Part shown: one piece after another, positions 51,991 to 61,743 of the stretch
Layout: the number at the start of each line of letters is the position of its first letter
Position numbering within the stretch: position 1 is the first letter of the stretch
Assembly: GCF_003479805.1 (NCBI RefSeq)
Contig: NZ_QUHV01000007.1
Coordinates: 991-64,990, forward strand
Direction of reading: 5' to 3'
Source of the DNA: Collinsella sp. AF08-23
GTDB lineage: Bacteria; Actinomycetota; Coriobacteriia; Coriobacteriales; Coriobacteriaceae
Length of the DNA: 64,000 nt
Notes under the pieces: generated by a model
What the model was told of the DNA's origin: nothing
Databases searched by the model: none
The model's input: only the letters and a program-made list of their open reading frames with translations
Position numbers and translations under genes: made by a program

Positions 51991-54516
51991 ATGGCGGGCC
52001 AGGAATCGCTCTTTCCCGAATTGAATACGGCCGATCAGGGGGCGTCTGCGCAAGCGGGCGCCCTTCGCCCCCTAGGAGGGGCCGTACCCGGTGGAGACGT
52101 GGCGCGGGCGGCCTCGGAGCCCGTGTTGGGCTATGTCTCCGTGGTGATCGACATCCCGGCACGAGCGCTGTCCGAGCCCTTCGCCTACGCAGTGCCTTCC
52201 GCGCTGGATGGTGGCTGCCGGGTGGGCACCACGGTGCTCGTGCCGTTTGGGCGCCGCGTTGAGGCGGGGTATGTGGTTGCGCGCGCGGGCACCCTGGGGG
52301 AGCTCCCGGGCGCGGAGGGCCTCGACCCCGCGCGCATCAAGCCGGTTCGTGACGTCGTTGCCGCTCCGGCGTTCTCCACCGCCTCCGCCGAGCTCGCGTT
52401 TTGGATGAGCCGCGAATACGTGGCGCCGCTCTCCGAGTGCCTGCGCCTGCTGCTGCCCCCGGGTGGCGCCGGCAAGGTCGTGCGTCAGGAGGACGGATCG
52501 TATGCGTATGAACCGCCGGCGGTGACGCCCGTCACGGCCCGCTGGGTGAGCCTCACCGAGGAGGGGCGTTCGTTCGAGCCGGCGGAGCGCGCCGTGCGTC
52601 AGCGCCAGCTCATCGAGGCGCTCTCCTGCGGACCCGTCACTACGCGTGAACTCAATCTCATGAACGGCGACCTGTCCGCCACGATCCGCGCGCTCGAGAA
52701 GCGCGGTGTGGTGACGGTGGAGGAGCGCCGCAGCTGGCGCGGGTGCGAGGGCTCGACCACGCTGTCTTCCGCGAACGCCGCGGCGCCCAAAGAGCTCACG
52801 GCGGGGCAGCGAAGTGCCCTCAACGCGATCGCGCGCGCGACCGAGACCGCATCCGGCGATGTGGTCCTGGTGGACGGCGTCACCGGTTCGGGTAAGACCG
52901 AGGTCTACCTCGCCGCCATCGAGCGCGTCCTCGCCCAGGGCTGCTCCGCCTGCGTGCTCGTGCCTGAGATCTCGCTCACGGCCCAGACCGTGGGCCGCTT
53001 CCGATCACGTTTCGGCGACGCGGTCGCGGTGTTCCACTCGCGCCTCTCTGCGGGAGAGCGCTTGGATCAATGGGACATGGTGCGCTCCGGTGCCGCCCGT
53101 GTGGTGGTGGGCGCGCGTTCGGCGCTCTTCTGCCCGCTTGCCGACCTCGGACTCATCGTCATCGACGAGGAGCACGAGCAGAGCTACAAGCAGGGGAGCA
53201 GCCCTCGTTACCATGCGCGCGAGGTTGCCGCCAGGTTGGCGCGGCTCCACGGGTGCGCCCTGGTGCTGGGGTCCGCCACGCCGTCGGCCGAGGCGCTTGC
53301 GCGATGCGAGGCGGGCACGTTCGGAGGCGCCCGCTGGACCCGGGTCGAGATGCCCGAGCGCCCCGGCACCGCGTGCCTGCCCGAGGTCATCGTTGCCGAC
53401 CTGCGCCGCGAGTTCGCCTCCGGCAGCCGCTCCATCTTCTCAAAGCCTTTGCTCGACGCGCTCGATGAGGTTGTGGAGAAGCGCCAGAAGGCCGTGCTGC
53501 TCCACAACCGCCGTGGGTTCGCGAGCTTCCTCATGTGCCGTGAGTGCGGGTGCGTTCCCACGTGCAAGCACTGCTCCACGGCGCTCACCTATCATGAGCG
53601 CACGCACACGCTCGAGTGCCATACCTGCGGTTCCTCCTATCGCGTGCGGCCATACCCCGAGTACGGCAGCGCCTGTCCCAAATGTGGGAGCCGCTACCTC
53701 GCCAAAATGGGGCTGGGCACCCAGCAGGTCGAGGACGCCCTGCGCGCGCTGCTGCCCGGGGATGTGGCGGTAATCCGCATGGACGCCGATTCCACGCGCA
53801 CCAAGGGCGCGCATCAAAAGCTACTTGAGCAGTTCGATGCAGCCGAATGCGCGGTGCTGCTCGGCACGCAGATGATCGCCAAGGGCCTGGACTTTCCCGA
53901 GGTGACGCTCGTGGGTGTGATCAATGCCGACTACGCCCTCAAGATGCCCGACTTCCGCGCGGGGGAGCGCGCGTTCGACCTCCTCGAGCAGGTCGCGGGT
54001 CGCGCCGGTCGCGGTGAGGACCCGGGTCGCGTGATCATCCAGACCTACCTGCCCGACGAACCCGTTATCCGTGCTGTCAAATTGCATAATCGGTCCTTGT
54101 TTACCGAGCATGACCTGGGCATGCGTCGTGAGGCCCTGTATCCGCCGTACGTGCGGCTCGCCAACGTGCTGGTGTGGGGAAGGGAGGAATGCGCCACTCG
54201 TGGCCTGGTCGTGCGTATCGCGGAGGAGCTCCGCGCCGAGTTCGGATTGGACGAGGCTCCCATGTTGCACCCGGCGGTCGAGATCGGCAGCGCCAACGGA
54301 GAGTTTTCGTCTCGCGAGCTATTGGGTCGTCCGCAGATCTTGGGACCCACACCGTGTGTGATCGAGCGGGCCAAGGACCGGTATCGTTTCCATATCATCG
54401 TCAAGGCGCCGCTTGGCTGTGATTTGTCCGGAGCCCTGAGCGCATCGGTCTCGCGCGCCGGCACGCGTCCCGGTGTGAGCATCGCCGTCGACGTCGATGC
54501 CTTCGACCTTATGTAG
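51991..54516 (+). CDS. priA: Primosomal helicase PriA
   Basis: The protein has 842 residues from ATG 51991; the longer upstream frame is a shadow of metK. The N-terminal 3'-DNA-end-binding domain (from about 45, GYVSVVIDIPARALSEPFAY) comes first. The helicase follows with GVTGSGKTEVYL near residue 296 and the DEEH box at about 391. A zinc-binding region, about 513-560, holds eight Cys (CRECGCVPTCKHC, CHTCG, CPKCG). The last helicase motifs include GTQMIAKGLDFPEV and QVAGRAGRG. PriA restarts stalled replication forks. The first 40 residues are non-conserved. Confidence 0.95.
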   Translation: MAGQESLFPELNTADQGASAQAGALRPLGGAVPGGDVARAASEPVLGYVSVVIDIPARALSEPFAYAVPSALDGGCRVGTTVLVPFGRRVEAGYVVARAGTLGELPGAEGLDPARIKPVRDVVAAPAFSTASAELAFWMSREYVAPLSECLRLLLPPGGAGKVVRQEDGSYAYEPPAVTPVTARWVSLTEEGRSFEPAERAVRQRQLIEALSCGPVTTRELNLMNGDLSATIRALEKRGVVTVEERRSWRGCEGSTTLSSANAAAPKELTAGQRSALNAIARATETASGDVVLVDGVTGSGKTEVYLAAIERVLAQGCSACVLVPEISLTAQTVGRFRSRFGDAVAVFHSRLSAGERLDQWDMVRSGAARVVVGARSALFCPLADLGLIVIDEEHEQSYKQGSSPRYHAREVAARLARLHGCALVLGSATPSAEALARCEAGTFGGARWTRVEMPERPGTACLPEVIVADLRREFASGSRSIFSKPLLDALDEVVEKRQKAVLLHNRRGFASFLMCRECGCVPTCKHCSTALTYHERTHTLECHTCGSSYRVRPYPEYGSACPKCGSRYLAKMGLGTQQVEDALRALLPGDVAVIRMDADSTRTKGAHQKLLEQFDAAECAVLLGTQMIAKGLDFPEVTLVGVINADYALKMPDFRAGERAFDLLEQVAGRAGRGEDPGRVIIQTYLPDEPVIRAVKLHNRSLFTEHDLGMRREALYPPYVRLANVLVWGREECATRGLVVRIAEELRAEFGLDEAPMLHPAVEIGSANGEFSSRELLGRPQILGPTPCVIERAKDRYRFHIIVKAPLGCDLSGALSASVSRAGTRPGVSIAVDVDAFDLM

Positions 54517-54519
54517 TGG

Positions 54520-54550
54520 GTCTCAATTGGGGACAGGTGCAAATTGAGAC
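54520..54550. repeat. AATTGAGAC hairpin after priA
   Basis: GTCTCAATT (54520-54528) pairs with AATTGAGAC (54542-54550). The loop contains GGGGACAGGTGC, recalling the CAATTGGGGAC elements elsewhere. No T-run follows, so its role as a terminator is doubtful. Confidence 0.55.
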
Positions 54551-54669
54551 GTACGCGCCGGTGGAGATGCTTCGTGCGCACATATCGCCCATCACCTCGC
54601 AAGGCAATGCGGGTACTATAGAACACGGTGAATACGTGCGGGTTTGAGCCCGCGTACGAAAGGAAGACC

Positions 54670-55206
54670 ATGGAGATCAACGGTATCGTGCTGTCGCCGG
54701 ACCCGCGTCTGCGCCAGGAGTGCGCCGAGGTCGAGGAAATCAACTCCGACCTGCGCGCCCTCGTGGAGCGCATGAAGGTCCAGATGTTCGAGAACGGCGG
54801 CTGCGGCCTGGCCGCCCCGCAGGTGGGCGAGGCCATCCAGCTCGCCATCGTGGACACCGAGTATACCTCCGAGAAGGATTACGACCCCTACGTCCTCATC
54901 AATCCGGTGATCGTGGAGCAGTCCGACAACCTCGTGCCTTACAACGAGGGCTGCCTGTCCATACCGGGCATTAATTGCGAGATCAGCCGTCCCGATCACG
55001 TGGTGGTCGAGGCCTATAACCTCGAGGGCGAGTGCATTCGCTACGAGGCCGCCGGCGACCTGTTCTGTGTGTGCCTTCAGCACGAGATCGATCACCTGCA
55101 CGGCAAGACGATGTTCGAGCGCCTGCTCCCCAAGCAGCGCATGCATGCTATGAAGCAGTATCAAGAGGCGCTTGCTCGTGGCGCAAAGCCGGGCGAGACG
55201 GAGTAG
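54670..55206 (+). CDS. def: Peptide deformylase
   Basis: The protein has 178 residues from ATG 54670 behind AAAGGAAG. It removes the formyl group from new polypeptides. The three motifs are present: GCGLAAPQVG (GxGLAAPQ), EGCLSIPG with the metal Cys, and QHEIDHLHG with the metal-binding His pair and catalytic Glu. fmt follows after two bases, which is the common def-fmt pair that adds and removes formyl groups in translation. Confidence 0.96.
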   Translation: MEINGIVLSPDPRLRQECAEVEEINSDLRALVERMKVQMFENGGCGLAAPQVGEAIQLAIVDTEYTSEKDYDPYVLINPVIVEQSDNLVPYNEGCLSIPGINCEISRPDHVVVEAYNLEGECIRYEAAGDLFCVCLQHEIDHLHGKTMFERLLPKQRMHAMKQYQEALARGAKPGETE

Positions 55207-55208
55207 CC

Positions 55209-56132
55209 ATGCGCGTCGTCTTTATGGGTACGCCCGCCTTCGCCGTGCCTTCGCTTCGCAAGCTCGCCGCCGCCCACGATGTCGCCTTGGTGCTCACGCG
55301 TCCGGACGCCGTGCGCTCGCGCGGCAAGAAGCTCGAGCCGTCGCCGGTCAAGGAGGCCGCGCTTGGGCTTGGCTTGCCCGTGATGGAGGCCAATCGCATG
55401 ACGCCCGAGGTGCTCGACGCCCTGCGCGCTGCCGAGGCCGACATTTTTTGCGTTGCCGCCTACGGCTGCATCCTGCCCGATGAGGTGCTCACCATGGCCC
55501 CTCACGGCTGCGTGAACGTTCACGCCTCGCTGCTTCCGCGTTGGCGCGGTGCGGCTCCCATCCAGCGTTCCATCCTGGAGGGTGATGCCGAGACCGGCGT
55601 GTCCATCATGCGTATCGGCCACGGCGTGGACACGGGCGCGTATTGCGCTCAGGCGAGCTGCCCGGTCCCGGGCAAGTCCGCTGATGAGTTGACGGCCGAG
55701 TTGGCCGAGCTCGGCGGCGAACTGCTGGTGAGCACGCTTCCCGCCATCGCGGACGGTTCGGCCGTCTGGACCGAGCAGGATGAGTCGCTCGTGACGCATG
55801 CCGCAAAGATCGTCAAGGCGGAGTTGCGCCTCGATCCCACTGTGAGCGCCCAGAGTAACGAGCGTCGTGTGCTGGCATCTTCCGATGCGGCACCCGCACG
55901 CTGCATCGTTGCCGGTAAGCCGGTGCGCATCATGCGTGCCGCCGTCGCGAGCCACGCGCCCTGCCTGACAGGAGGCGTGTGTTTCATGAGCGATAAGCGC
56001 TTATCGCTCGCATGTGCCGACGACGTTCTCGAGGTCACCTCCATCAAGCCCGACGGCAAGCGCGAAATGGACGCTGCGTCTTTCTGCGCGGGCATACGAG
56101 AGGAGACCGCCGAATGGAGCAAGCTCGCCTAG
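55209..56132 (+). CDS. fmt: Methionyl-tRNA formyltransferase
   Basis: The protein has 307 residues from ATG 55209. MRVVFMGTPAFAVPSLRKLA opens the formyltransferase fold. NVHASLLPRWRGAAPIQRSI and IGHGVDTGAY carry the folate-site Asn/His/Asp residues. The C-terminal tRNA-binding barrel runs from about 205. It formylates initiator Met-tRNA using 10-formyl-tetrahydrofolate. It is co-translated with def. Confidence 0.96.
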   Translation: MRVVFMGTPAFAVPSLRKLAAAHDVALVLTRPDAVRSRGKKLEPSPVKEAALGLGLPVMEANRMTPEVLDALRAAEADIFCVAAYGCILPDEVLTMAPHGCVNVHASLLPRWRGAAPIQRSILEGDAETGVSIMRIGHGVDTGAYCAQASCPVPGKSADELTAELAELGGELLVSTLPAIADGSAVWTEQDESLVTHAAKIVKAELRLDPTVSAQSNERRVLASSDAAPARCIVAGKPVRIMRAAVASHAPCLTGGVCFMSDKRLSLACADDVLEVTSIKPDGKREMDAASFCAGIREETAEWSKLA

Positions 56133-56185
56133 GCGGTTTACGGGGTGTGTTAGGGGGGCGTGCCCCAATGGCGCGCGAAATTGAC

Positions 56186-56220
56186 ACAGTTGGGGACGTA
56201 CCCCAATTGCACCATTGGGG
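56186..56220. repeat. CAATTG-type hairpin between fmt and rsmB
   Basis: TTGGGG-ACGTA-CCCCAA (56190-56206) is followed by TTGCACC. It matches the right arm of the 27842-27872 element, with a decayed left arm (ACACAG in place of GGTGCAA). Confidence 0.65.
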
Positions 56221-56239
56221 TTGGAGATAAGGAGGAGAG

Positions 56240-57646
56240 ATGGCACGGCTGTCACCGGCGCGACGCGTTGCGCTGACCGTATTGAGCGAAGCCGAGCGAA
56301 CGGGTCGCTACGCCCGCGAGCTCCTGCCGCATGCCGCCGAGTCCGCGGCACCCGACCCTCGCGACGCCGCGTTCGCTTTGCGCCTTGCTTTGGGGGCAAC
56401 GGCCACCGCCGGATGTCTTGACGATGCCCTTGCCCCTCATATCGCGAAACCAAAAGCGCTCGAGTCTTCTGTCCGCATGGCTCTGCGCATCTCCGCCTTC
56501 GAGTCCCTGTATCTCAATACCGCGCCCGAGGTCGTGGTAAGCCAGGGTGTCGAGCTCGTTCGGAGCGTCTCGCGCGGAGCCGCCGGACTCGCCAACGCCG
56601 TGTTGAGACGCGTGTGCGAGAACCGGCTCACTTTTCTGAGCGCCGAGGACGTTGCCGAGAGCCATCGCGAGACGGTTGCCCGCGCGCGCCGTGCCGGACT
56701 GCCCGTGTGGCTCGTGCGCAGGATCGTGGACTCCCTGGGTGAAGCTGACGCGCAGGATGTGCTGAATACCCAGCTTGAGTCGGCGCCCATATCCGTACAC
56801 GTGAACCCGCTGCGCACCGATGCCGTGGCGGAAGCGCTTGGGGAGGACGGTGCCACCGCGCTGGGCCTTCCTGGTGCCATGTGCGTCGACCGTGTGGGAG
56901 CGCTTGTTCGTGCCGGCGCCTTTGAGCGGGGTGACCTGGTAGCCTCTGACTACCACGCACAGCTGATCGCGGCCGCCGCCACCCGTGAGGGAACATGTTT
57001 GGAGATCGGTGCGGGGCGTGGCACCAAGACCTTCATGATGATGGCTCATGCCAAACGGCGTGACTTGGACCATGATCACCTCGCGCTCGACTTGTACGAG
57101 GGCAAATGCCAGGCGAACGCCCAGCGCGTGGACCGCTCTGGTCTAGGTGAGATACGTTTTGTCGCCGGCGATGCGACCGATTTGGATGCCTGTTTGGCCG
57201 TGTTGGACAAAGAGTATCGCCATGCTGCTAGATTCGACACCGTGTTCGTCGACGCGCCGTGCTCGGGTACCGGCACCATGCGTCGCCATGACGAGATTCC
57301 CTGGCGCCTCACGCCGCAGGAGTGTGATCGCGACCTGCCTAAGCTGCAGCTCGCCATGCTCCGCGCCGCCGCAGACCGCGTGGCGCCCCACGGGGAGCTT
57401 ATCTACGCCACTTGCTCGGTGCTGCGGGCCGAGAACGTCGGGGTCGTGACCGCGTTTTTGGCCTCGCCGGAAGGGGAGGGCTTTGTACCCATCTCGGTGT
57501 CCGATGCCCTGCGCGACGCGGGAAGTGCGTACGTAGCGGCAGCGCACGATCTCGCCGTATGCGAAAATGCTGACGGGCTATTCCAGAGCCATCCCACTCG
57601 CGATGGATTCGATGGCCACTTCTGTGCGCGCTTTGTCCGGAAGTAG
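56240..57646 (+). CDS. rsmB: 16S rRNA m5C967 methyltransferase RsmB
   Basis: The protein has 468 residues from ATG 56240 behind AAGGAGGAG. A NusB-like RNA-binding domain (about 5-140, FALRLALGATATAGCLDDAL) precedes the SAM-dependent methyltransferase. The latter has LEIGAGRGTKTFMM (SAM site), DAPCSGTGTMRRHDEIPW and YATCSVLRAEN, giving the two Cys used for release and catalysis. It methylates C967 of 16S rRNA. It follows fmt in the common def-fmt-rsmB order, with a repeat element in the 107-base gap. Confidence 0.94.
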   Translation: MARLSPARRVALTVLSEAERTGRYARELLPHAAESAAPDPRDAAFALRLALGATATAGCLDDALAPHIAKPKALESSVRMALRISAFESLYLNTAPEVVVSQGVELVRSVSRGAAGLANAVLRRVCENRLTFLSAEDVAESHRETVARARRAGLPVWLVRRIVDSLGEADAQDVLNTQLESAPISVHVNPLRTDAVAEALGEDGATALGLPGAMCVDRVGALVRAGAFERGDLVASDYHAQLIAAAATREGTCLEIGAGRGTKTFMMMAHAKRRDLDHDHLALDLYEGKCQANAQRVDRSGLGEIRFVAGDATDLDACLAVLDKEYRHAARFDTVFVDAPCSGTGTMRRHDEIPWRLTPQECDRDLPKLQLAMLRAAADRVAPHGELIYATCSVLRAENVGVVTAFLASPEGEGFVPISVSDALRDAGSAYVAAAHDLAVCENADGLFQSHPTRDGFDGHFCARFVRK

Positions 57647-57654
57647 CCCTGGCA

Positions 57655-57686
57655 ACCTCAATTACGTATCTGTACTTAATTGAGGT
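57655..57686. repeat. AATTGAGGT hairpin after rsmB
   Basis: ACCTCAATTA (57655-57664) pairs exactly with TAATTGAGGT (57677-57686). A further GTA/TAC pairing after one mismatch extends the stem. It lies between two convergent genes without a clear T-run. Confidence 0.6.
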
Positions 57687-57704
57687 CAACTTTCGCGTCT
57701 TGTC

Positions 57705-57962
57705 TTACGCGTGCGGGCAATTCTCGCAGGCGCAGCCGGAGGAGCTGGGCTCTGGCGCGCTCGTGGCCGGAGTTACCGACCCGCCGTTGCGTTGGTCGGT
57801 GTTGTAGAAGCCCGACCCTTCGAACTTGATGCCGCTTGCGCTGAAGACCTTGTCGGCCATGCCGCCGCATGCGGGACAGGCGACCGCGGGATGTTCGGTC
57901 ATGCCGTGCTCAACCTCGAATACATTGCCACATGCGCTGCAGCGATAGTCGTAACGTGCCAT
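57705..57962 (-). CDS. FmdB-family zinc-ribbon protein
   Basis: The protein has 85 residues from ATG 57960-57962. ARYDYRCSACGNVFEVEHG and CPACGGMADKVFSASGIKF give the two Cys pairs of an FmdB zinc ribbon, followed by the family's SGFYNTD. The C-terminus adds an unusual CACENC motif that may bind a second metal. The biochemical role of these small proteins is uncertain despite the old 'regulatory protein' name. It is convergent with rsmB. Confidence 0.9.
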   Translation of the reverse strand: MARYDYRCSACGNVFEVEHGMTEHPAVACPACGGMADKVFSASGIKFEGSGFYNTDQRNGGSVTPATSAPEPSSSGCACENCPHA

Positions 57963-58212
57963 TATTCTCACCCAAATCTCTCAAAGGCGCCCGCCGGTCT
58001 AAGCCTGGCGGGCGCAAAACGTGTACGCGGGATACTTTACCCCATCATGCCCACGATGTCCGAGTCTGCAGTTCAAGACATCCATAAATCGCACGCGCAC
58101 GATATGCCAAAGGAGGGTCGAGGCGCATACCAGCGGTGTGAAGAGCGTGCCGAGGGCGGGCTCTAGATACCCCCCCTGGCCAAATGCGCATCCGAAGCGG
58201 CGCGGCGCAGGA

Positions 58213-61200
58213 TCACCCGGCAAAGCGCCCCGTCTCGTTCATGACGATGGCCATGGGTTGCTCGTTTTCTACGAGGTCCGCCTCATCTGCCTGCCAGCTC
58301 CAGTTGCCCTCGGCGGTGCCGGGTACGTTCATGCGAGCCTCGTCGCCCAACCGCAGCACGTCCTGGATCTGCATCATAACCACGTCGGCATTGCTGCCGA
58401 GCGCTTGGTTCAAGATCTCGGTGGCGATGTAGCGCGAACCCTCCACGCTTCCGTCCGAGCAGAACGAGCGTCGGCAGAAGCCCACGAGGGTCGAAGTGTC
58501 ATGCGTGGAGATGTAGAGCACCTTCTCCTTGTGCGGGTGAATACCCTGGCGCACGTCGTAGTCGGCGAACTCGAGCACGTCCATGCCGGGGAAGCCCGTG
58601 CTTGCCAGAAGGCCGCGCACGCCGGGTGTGAGGATGCCCAAATCCTCGGCGATGAGCGGCAATGGCCCCATTTCCTCGTAAGCGCGCTCGAACAGGTCGA
58701 TGCCGGGACCGGGCATCCACTGGCCGTCCGCGCCGGTACCGCCGGCGGGGATGCCGAAGTAATTGTGGAAGCCAACGAAGTGGTCCAGACGCACGCGGTC
58801 ATACAGCTTGAAGCTGCGACGCAGGCGCGCGAGCCACCATACGTAGCCGTCGGCCTTCATGGCGTCCCAGTGGTAGGTGGGGTTGCCCCACACTTGTCCG
58901 GTGGCGGAGAAGCGGTCGGGTGGGACGCCGGCGATCTCGTAGGGCATCCCGTCCTTGCCTAGACTGAACATATCGGGTTCGCTCCAGGCGTCGGCTGAGT
59001 CGTCGGCCACGTACATGGGGATATCGCCGATGATCTGGATGCCGTGCTCGTTGGCATACGTGCGCATCTCGGCCCACTCGCGCTCAAATCGGAATTGGGC
59101 GAAGGCGTGGAAGCGAGCGCGATCGGAGAAGCGCTGATCGGCGAAGATGGAAACGTTGTAGCGCCTCAGCTCGGCCGGCCATGTATGCCAGGAGGTGCCG
59201 CCCAGCGCATCTTTGACGGCCATGAAGGCGCAGTACGGATCGAGCCAGCTCTCGTTCTCCAAGGCGAAGTCAAAGAACTTCCTGCTCGTGAATCCGCCTT
59301 GAGATTTGAACTGCTTGTAGGCATGAGCGAGCTCGACGGCGGACTCCTCCAGCAGGTTCGCGTTGCCCGCGAAGGCCGAGGGGCCGGCGTAGGGCGAACC
59401 GAAGGCGTCGGTGGGGTTTACCGGCAGGACCTGCCAATAGCGCATGCCCATGGCCGAGAGGTGGTCGATGAAGCGCCGCGCGGGGGCACCCAGCGTGCCG
59501 GAACGTCCGCCCGTGTTGGGAATCGAGGTGATGTGCGCCACCACGCCTGCGCCGCGGTCGAGCGGCTTTTGCAGGCGTTGCGTGCGGTGCGCATACACCA
59601 AGGAGCTGCCGAGCGGCCACAAGCGCACCTCGGCGCAGCCGTCTTGCCCGCGCTCGAGGTCCGCGCCCGAGATGAGGTCCACGGCGCCGTCGTTTTCCAC
59701 CGGCACGCGCACCGAGCGCGAATTGGAAAGGCTATGGTTGATGAGTAGCGAGACCACCTGGCCGTCGGCGCCGCGGCGCTTCACACACAGCACGTCATCG
59801 TTGAGAGCGAAGCTCTCGAGCGTACCGTCGATCAAAAACGGCAGCGCGCGACGGAGCATCGAAGTGTTGCGCACCATGGTGAGCATGTCGCGATCGCGCG
59901 CATCCTCGGGCGTGGGCAGCGTGCGGCGATTGCCGGGGTCGGAGAGGCCCTCAAGGCCGTATTCGTCGCCGTAGTAGATGGAGGGGACACCGGGAAACGT
60001 CATCTGCATGAGCGTGGCAAGCCAGAAGCGCCCTTTGGCGAGACCCATCGAGTTCTCGTCCAAGCGGAAGCGCCCACGCTCCTCCTCGGGCAGTTGAGAC
60101 TCGTTGGGGCCGCCGCCCAGCACGGAGGCGATGCGCGGCTTGTCGTGGCTGCCGAGCAGGTTGAGGCAGCAGGAGAGCGCCTCAGGCGGGTAGTTCTCGC
60201 GGAGGGTCTCCAGACGCTCGGCGCATTGATGCGCGGTCTCGCCTCCCACAAGGAAGCCAAGGATGGCGTCGCGCAGTGGGTAGTTCATGGCCGAGTCGAG
60301 CTCATCGCCCAACAAGTAGCGGCGCAGCTCGCTGTAGCTCACCTTGTTCGAGGCGTCCTCCCACACCTCGCCCAGCAGCAGGCCATCGGGGCGCTCTTCG
60401 AGCACTGCGCTCTTAATCTCCGCGATGAGTTCATCGGACAGTTCGTCGGCAACGTCGAGGCGCCAGCCGCGCGCGCCGGCGCGTAGCCATGTGCGAATCA
60501 CGCCGTCCTTGCCGAGCAAGAGATTGCGCACGTGTTCGGATTTCTCGTTGAGGGCGGGCATATTATCGATGCCCCACCATGAGTCGTATGTGCCATCCTC
60601 GTGCCAGCAGTAGGCGTCGCGCCAGGGCGAATCCTCGCTTTGCCACGCGCCCGTGCCGGGGTAGTTTCCAAAACGGTTGAAGTAGATGGAATCGTCGCCC
60701 GTGTGGTTGAACACGCCATCGAGGATGAGCGAGATGCCCATGGCGGCCGCGTCATCGGCAAGGCGGCGGAAATCTTCCTCCGTGCCGAGCATCGGGTCGA
60801 TGCTGAGGTAATCGCCCGTGTCGTAGCGGTGGTTGCTCAGCGCTTCGAATATCGGGTTGAGGTAGATGGCAGTGATGCCCATGCCCTTAAGGCGCGGCAG
60901 GTCTTCCCTGATGCCTTCAAGGGAGCCGCCGTAAAAGTCCCAGCTGCGAATCGACTTGTCCTCGTTGCGGTCATAGACGGGAGGCTCCTCCCAGCGTTCG
61001 ACCAGATGCTTGCCAGGTCCTTTGCGCGGTTTGGCAACGACTGCCTGCGCGCGCTCGCGCCACTTGGCGTCGCGGCGGTAGCGATCGGGGAAGATCTGAT
61101 ATACCATGCCCCGTTCGTACCACGAGGGGCGGTGCTCGCGGTGCTTGTATACGGTGATTTGGAAGGACGGAACGTCATTGCGGTCGGTGTACATCACGCC

Positions 61201-61509
61201 TTGACCGCCCGTTGAACCATCGCGCGCGCCCACGCGCACCTGGGCGCCATCGGAGGTGGTGACGATGAAGCTGTACCAGATGAGGCACGGCTCATGGCAG
61301 GGAATATCGGCGACGAGTGTGTTGTTGTCGCCGAGAGTCATGGGGATGAGCGCTTCGCCTCGGCCATCGACCCAGGTGCGGACTTCACCCTTGAGGAAGC
61401 TCGCATCTGCCTCCTCGACGCTGAGGGAGATGTGGACGGTCGTACCGACGCAAACGGCACCGAAGGGAACGCGGTGCTCTGAGCGGCGGGAGTTGTGAAT
61501 CAGCTTCAT
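58213..61509 (-). CDS. GH13 alpha-amylase/neopullulanase fused to GH77 4-alpha-glucanotransferase
   Basis: The protein has 1098 residues and no signal peptide, so it acts in the cytoplasm. Residues 1-120 look like an N-terminal beta domain. GH13 runs from about 130 to 640: WYERGMVYQIFPDRY, DGVFNHTG (about 265), GWRLDVADE with the nucleophile Asp (about 350), GEVWED with the acid Glu (about 378), and GSHDKPR (about 452). GH77 (MalQ) runs from about 653: VVAHITSIPN, WQVLPVNPTDAFGSPYAGPS, GDIPMYVADDSADAW, LDHFVGF and AEDLGILTP. One chain can thus hydrolyse alpha-glucans and shuffle their chains. It lies after glgA on the same strand, about 235 bases apart. Confidence 0.93.
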   Translation of the reverse strand: MKLIHNSRRSEHRVPFGAVCVGTTVHISLSVEEADASFLKGEVRTWVDGRGEALIPMTLGDNNTLVADIPCHEPCLIWYSFIVTTSDGAQVRVGARDGSTGGQGVMYTDRNDVPSFQITVYKHREHRPSWYERGMVYQIFPDRYRRDAKWRERAQAVVAKPRKGPGKHLVERWEEPPVYDRNEDKSIRSWDFYGGSLEGIREDLPRLKGMGITAIYLNPIFEALSNHRYDTGDYLSIDPMLGTEEDFRRLADDAAAMGISLILDGVFNHTGDDSIYFNRFGNYPGTGAWQSEDSPWRDAYCWHEDGTYDSWWGIDNMPALNEKSEHVRNLLLGKDGVIRTWLRAGARGWRLDVADELSDELIAEIKSAVLEERPDGLLLGEVWEDASNKVSYSELRRYLLGDELDSAMNYPLRDAILGFLVGGETAHQCAERLETLRENYPPEALSCCLNLLGSHDKPRIASVLGGGPNESQLPEEERGRFRLDENSMGLAKGRFWLATLMQMTFPGVPSIYYGDEYGLEGLSDPGNRRTLPTPEDARDRDMLTMVRNTSMLRRALPFLIDGTLESFALNDDVLCVKRRGADGQVVSLLINHSLSNSRSVRVPVENDGAVDLISGADLERGQDGCAEVRLWPLGSSLVYAHRTQRLQKPLDRGAGVVAHITSIPNTGGRSGTLGAPARRFIDHLSAMGMRYWQVLPVNPTDAFGSPYAGPSAFAGNANLLEESAVELAHAYKQFKSQGGFTSRKFFDFALENESWLDPYCAFMAVKDALGGTSWHTWPAELRRYNVSIFADQRFSDRARFHAFAQFRFEREWAEMRTYANEHGIQIIGDIPMYVADDSADAWSEPDMFSLGKDGMPYEIAGVPPDRFSATGQVWGNPTYHWDAMKADGYVWWLARLRRSFKLYDRVRLDHFVGFHNYFGIPAGGTGADGQWMPGPGIDLFERAYEEMGPLPLIAEDLGILTPGVRGLLASTGFPGMDVLEFADYDVRQGIHPHKEKVLYISTHDTSTLVGFCRRSFCSDGSVEGSRYIATEILNQALGSNADVVMMQIQDVLRLGDEARMNVPGTAEGNWSWQADEADLVENEQPMAIVMNETGRFAG

Positions 61510-61675
61510 GAGGGTAACCGTTGGGGATTCGGGAATAATGCGCGTACATTATACAGGTAGGAGGGGTCGTCTGGAATTGCGAGCGGCGCGGTCGGCGTGT
61601 GCTGGGCGCAAGGCCAGGGGCATTGGACGGGGGCGTTGTTGTGCCGGTGATGCCGCGAATGGGACGCGCGGCGAA

Positions 61676-61711
61676 GCAATAAATAGTGAGCCGGATGAAA
61701 TCCGGCTCACT
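61676..61711 (-). terminator. Terminator after glgA
   Basis: AGTGAGCCGGAT (61685-61696) pairs with ATCCGGCTCACT (61700-61711) around GAA. On the minus strand it is followed by ATTTATT. It separates glgA from the fusion gene, which therefore probably has its own promoter in 61510-61675. Confidence 0.65.
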
Positions 61712-61743
61712 TGCTCGTGGAGTTGCAAGGGGGGGCATTAAGG

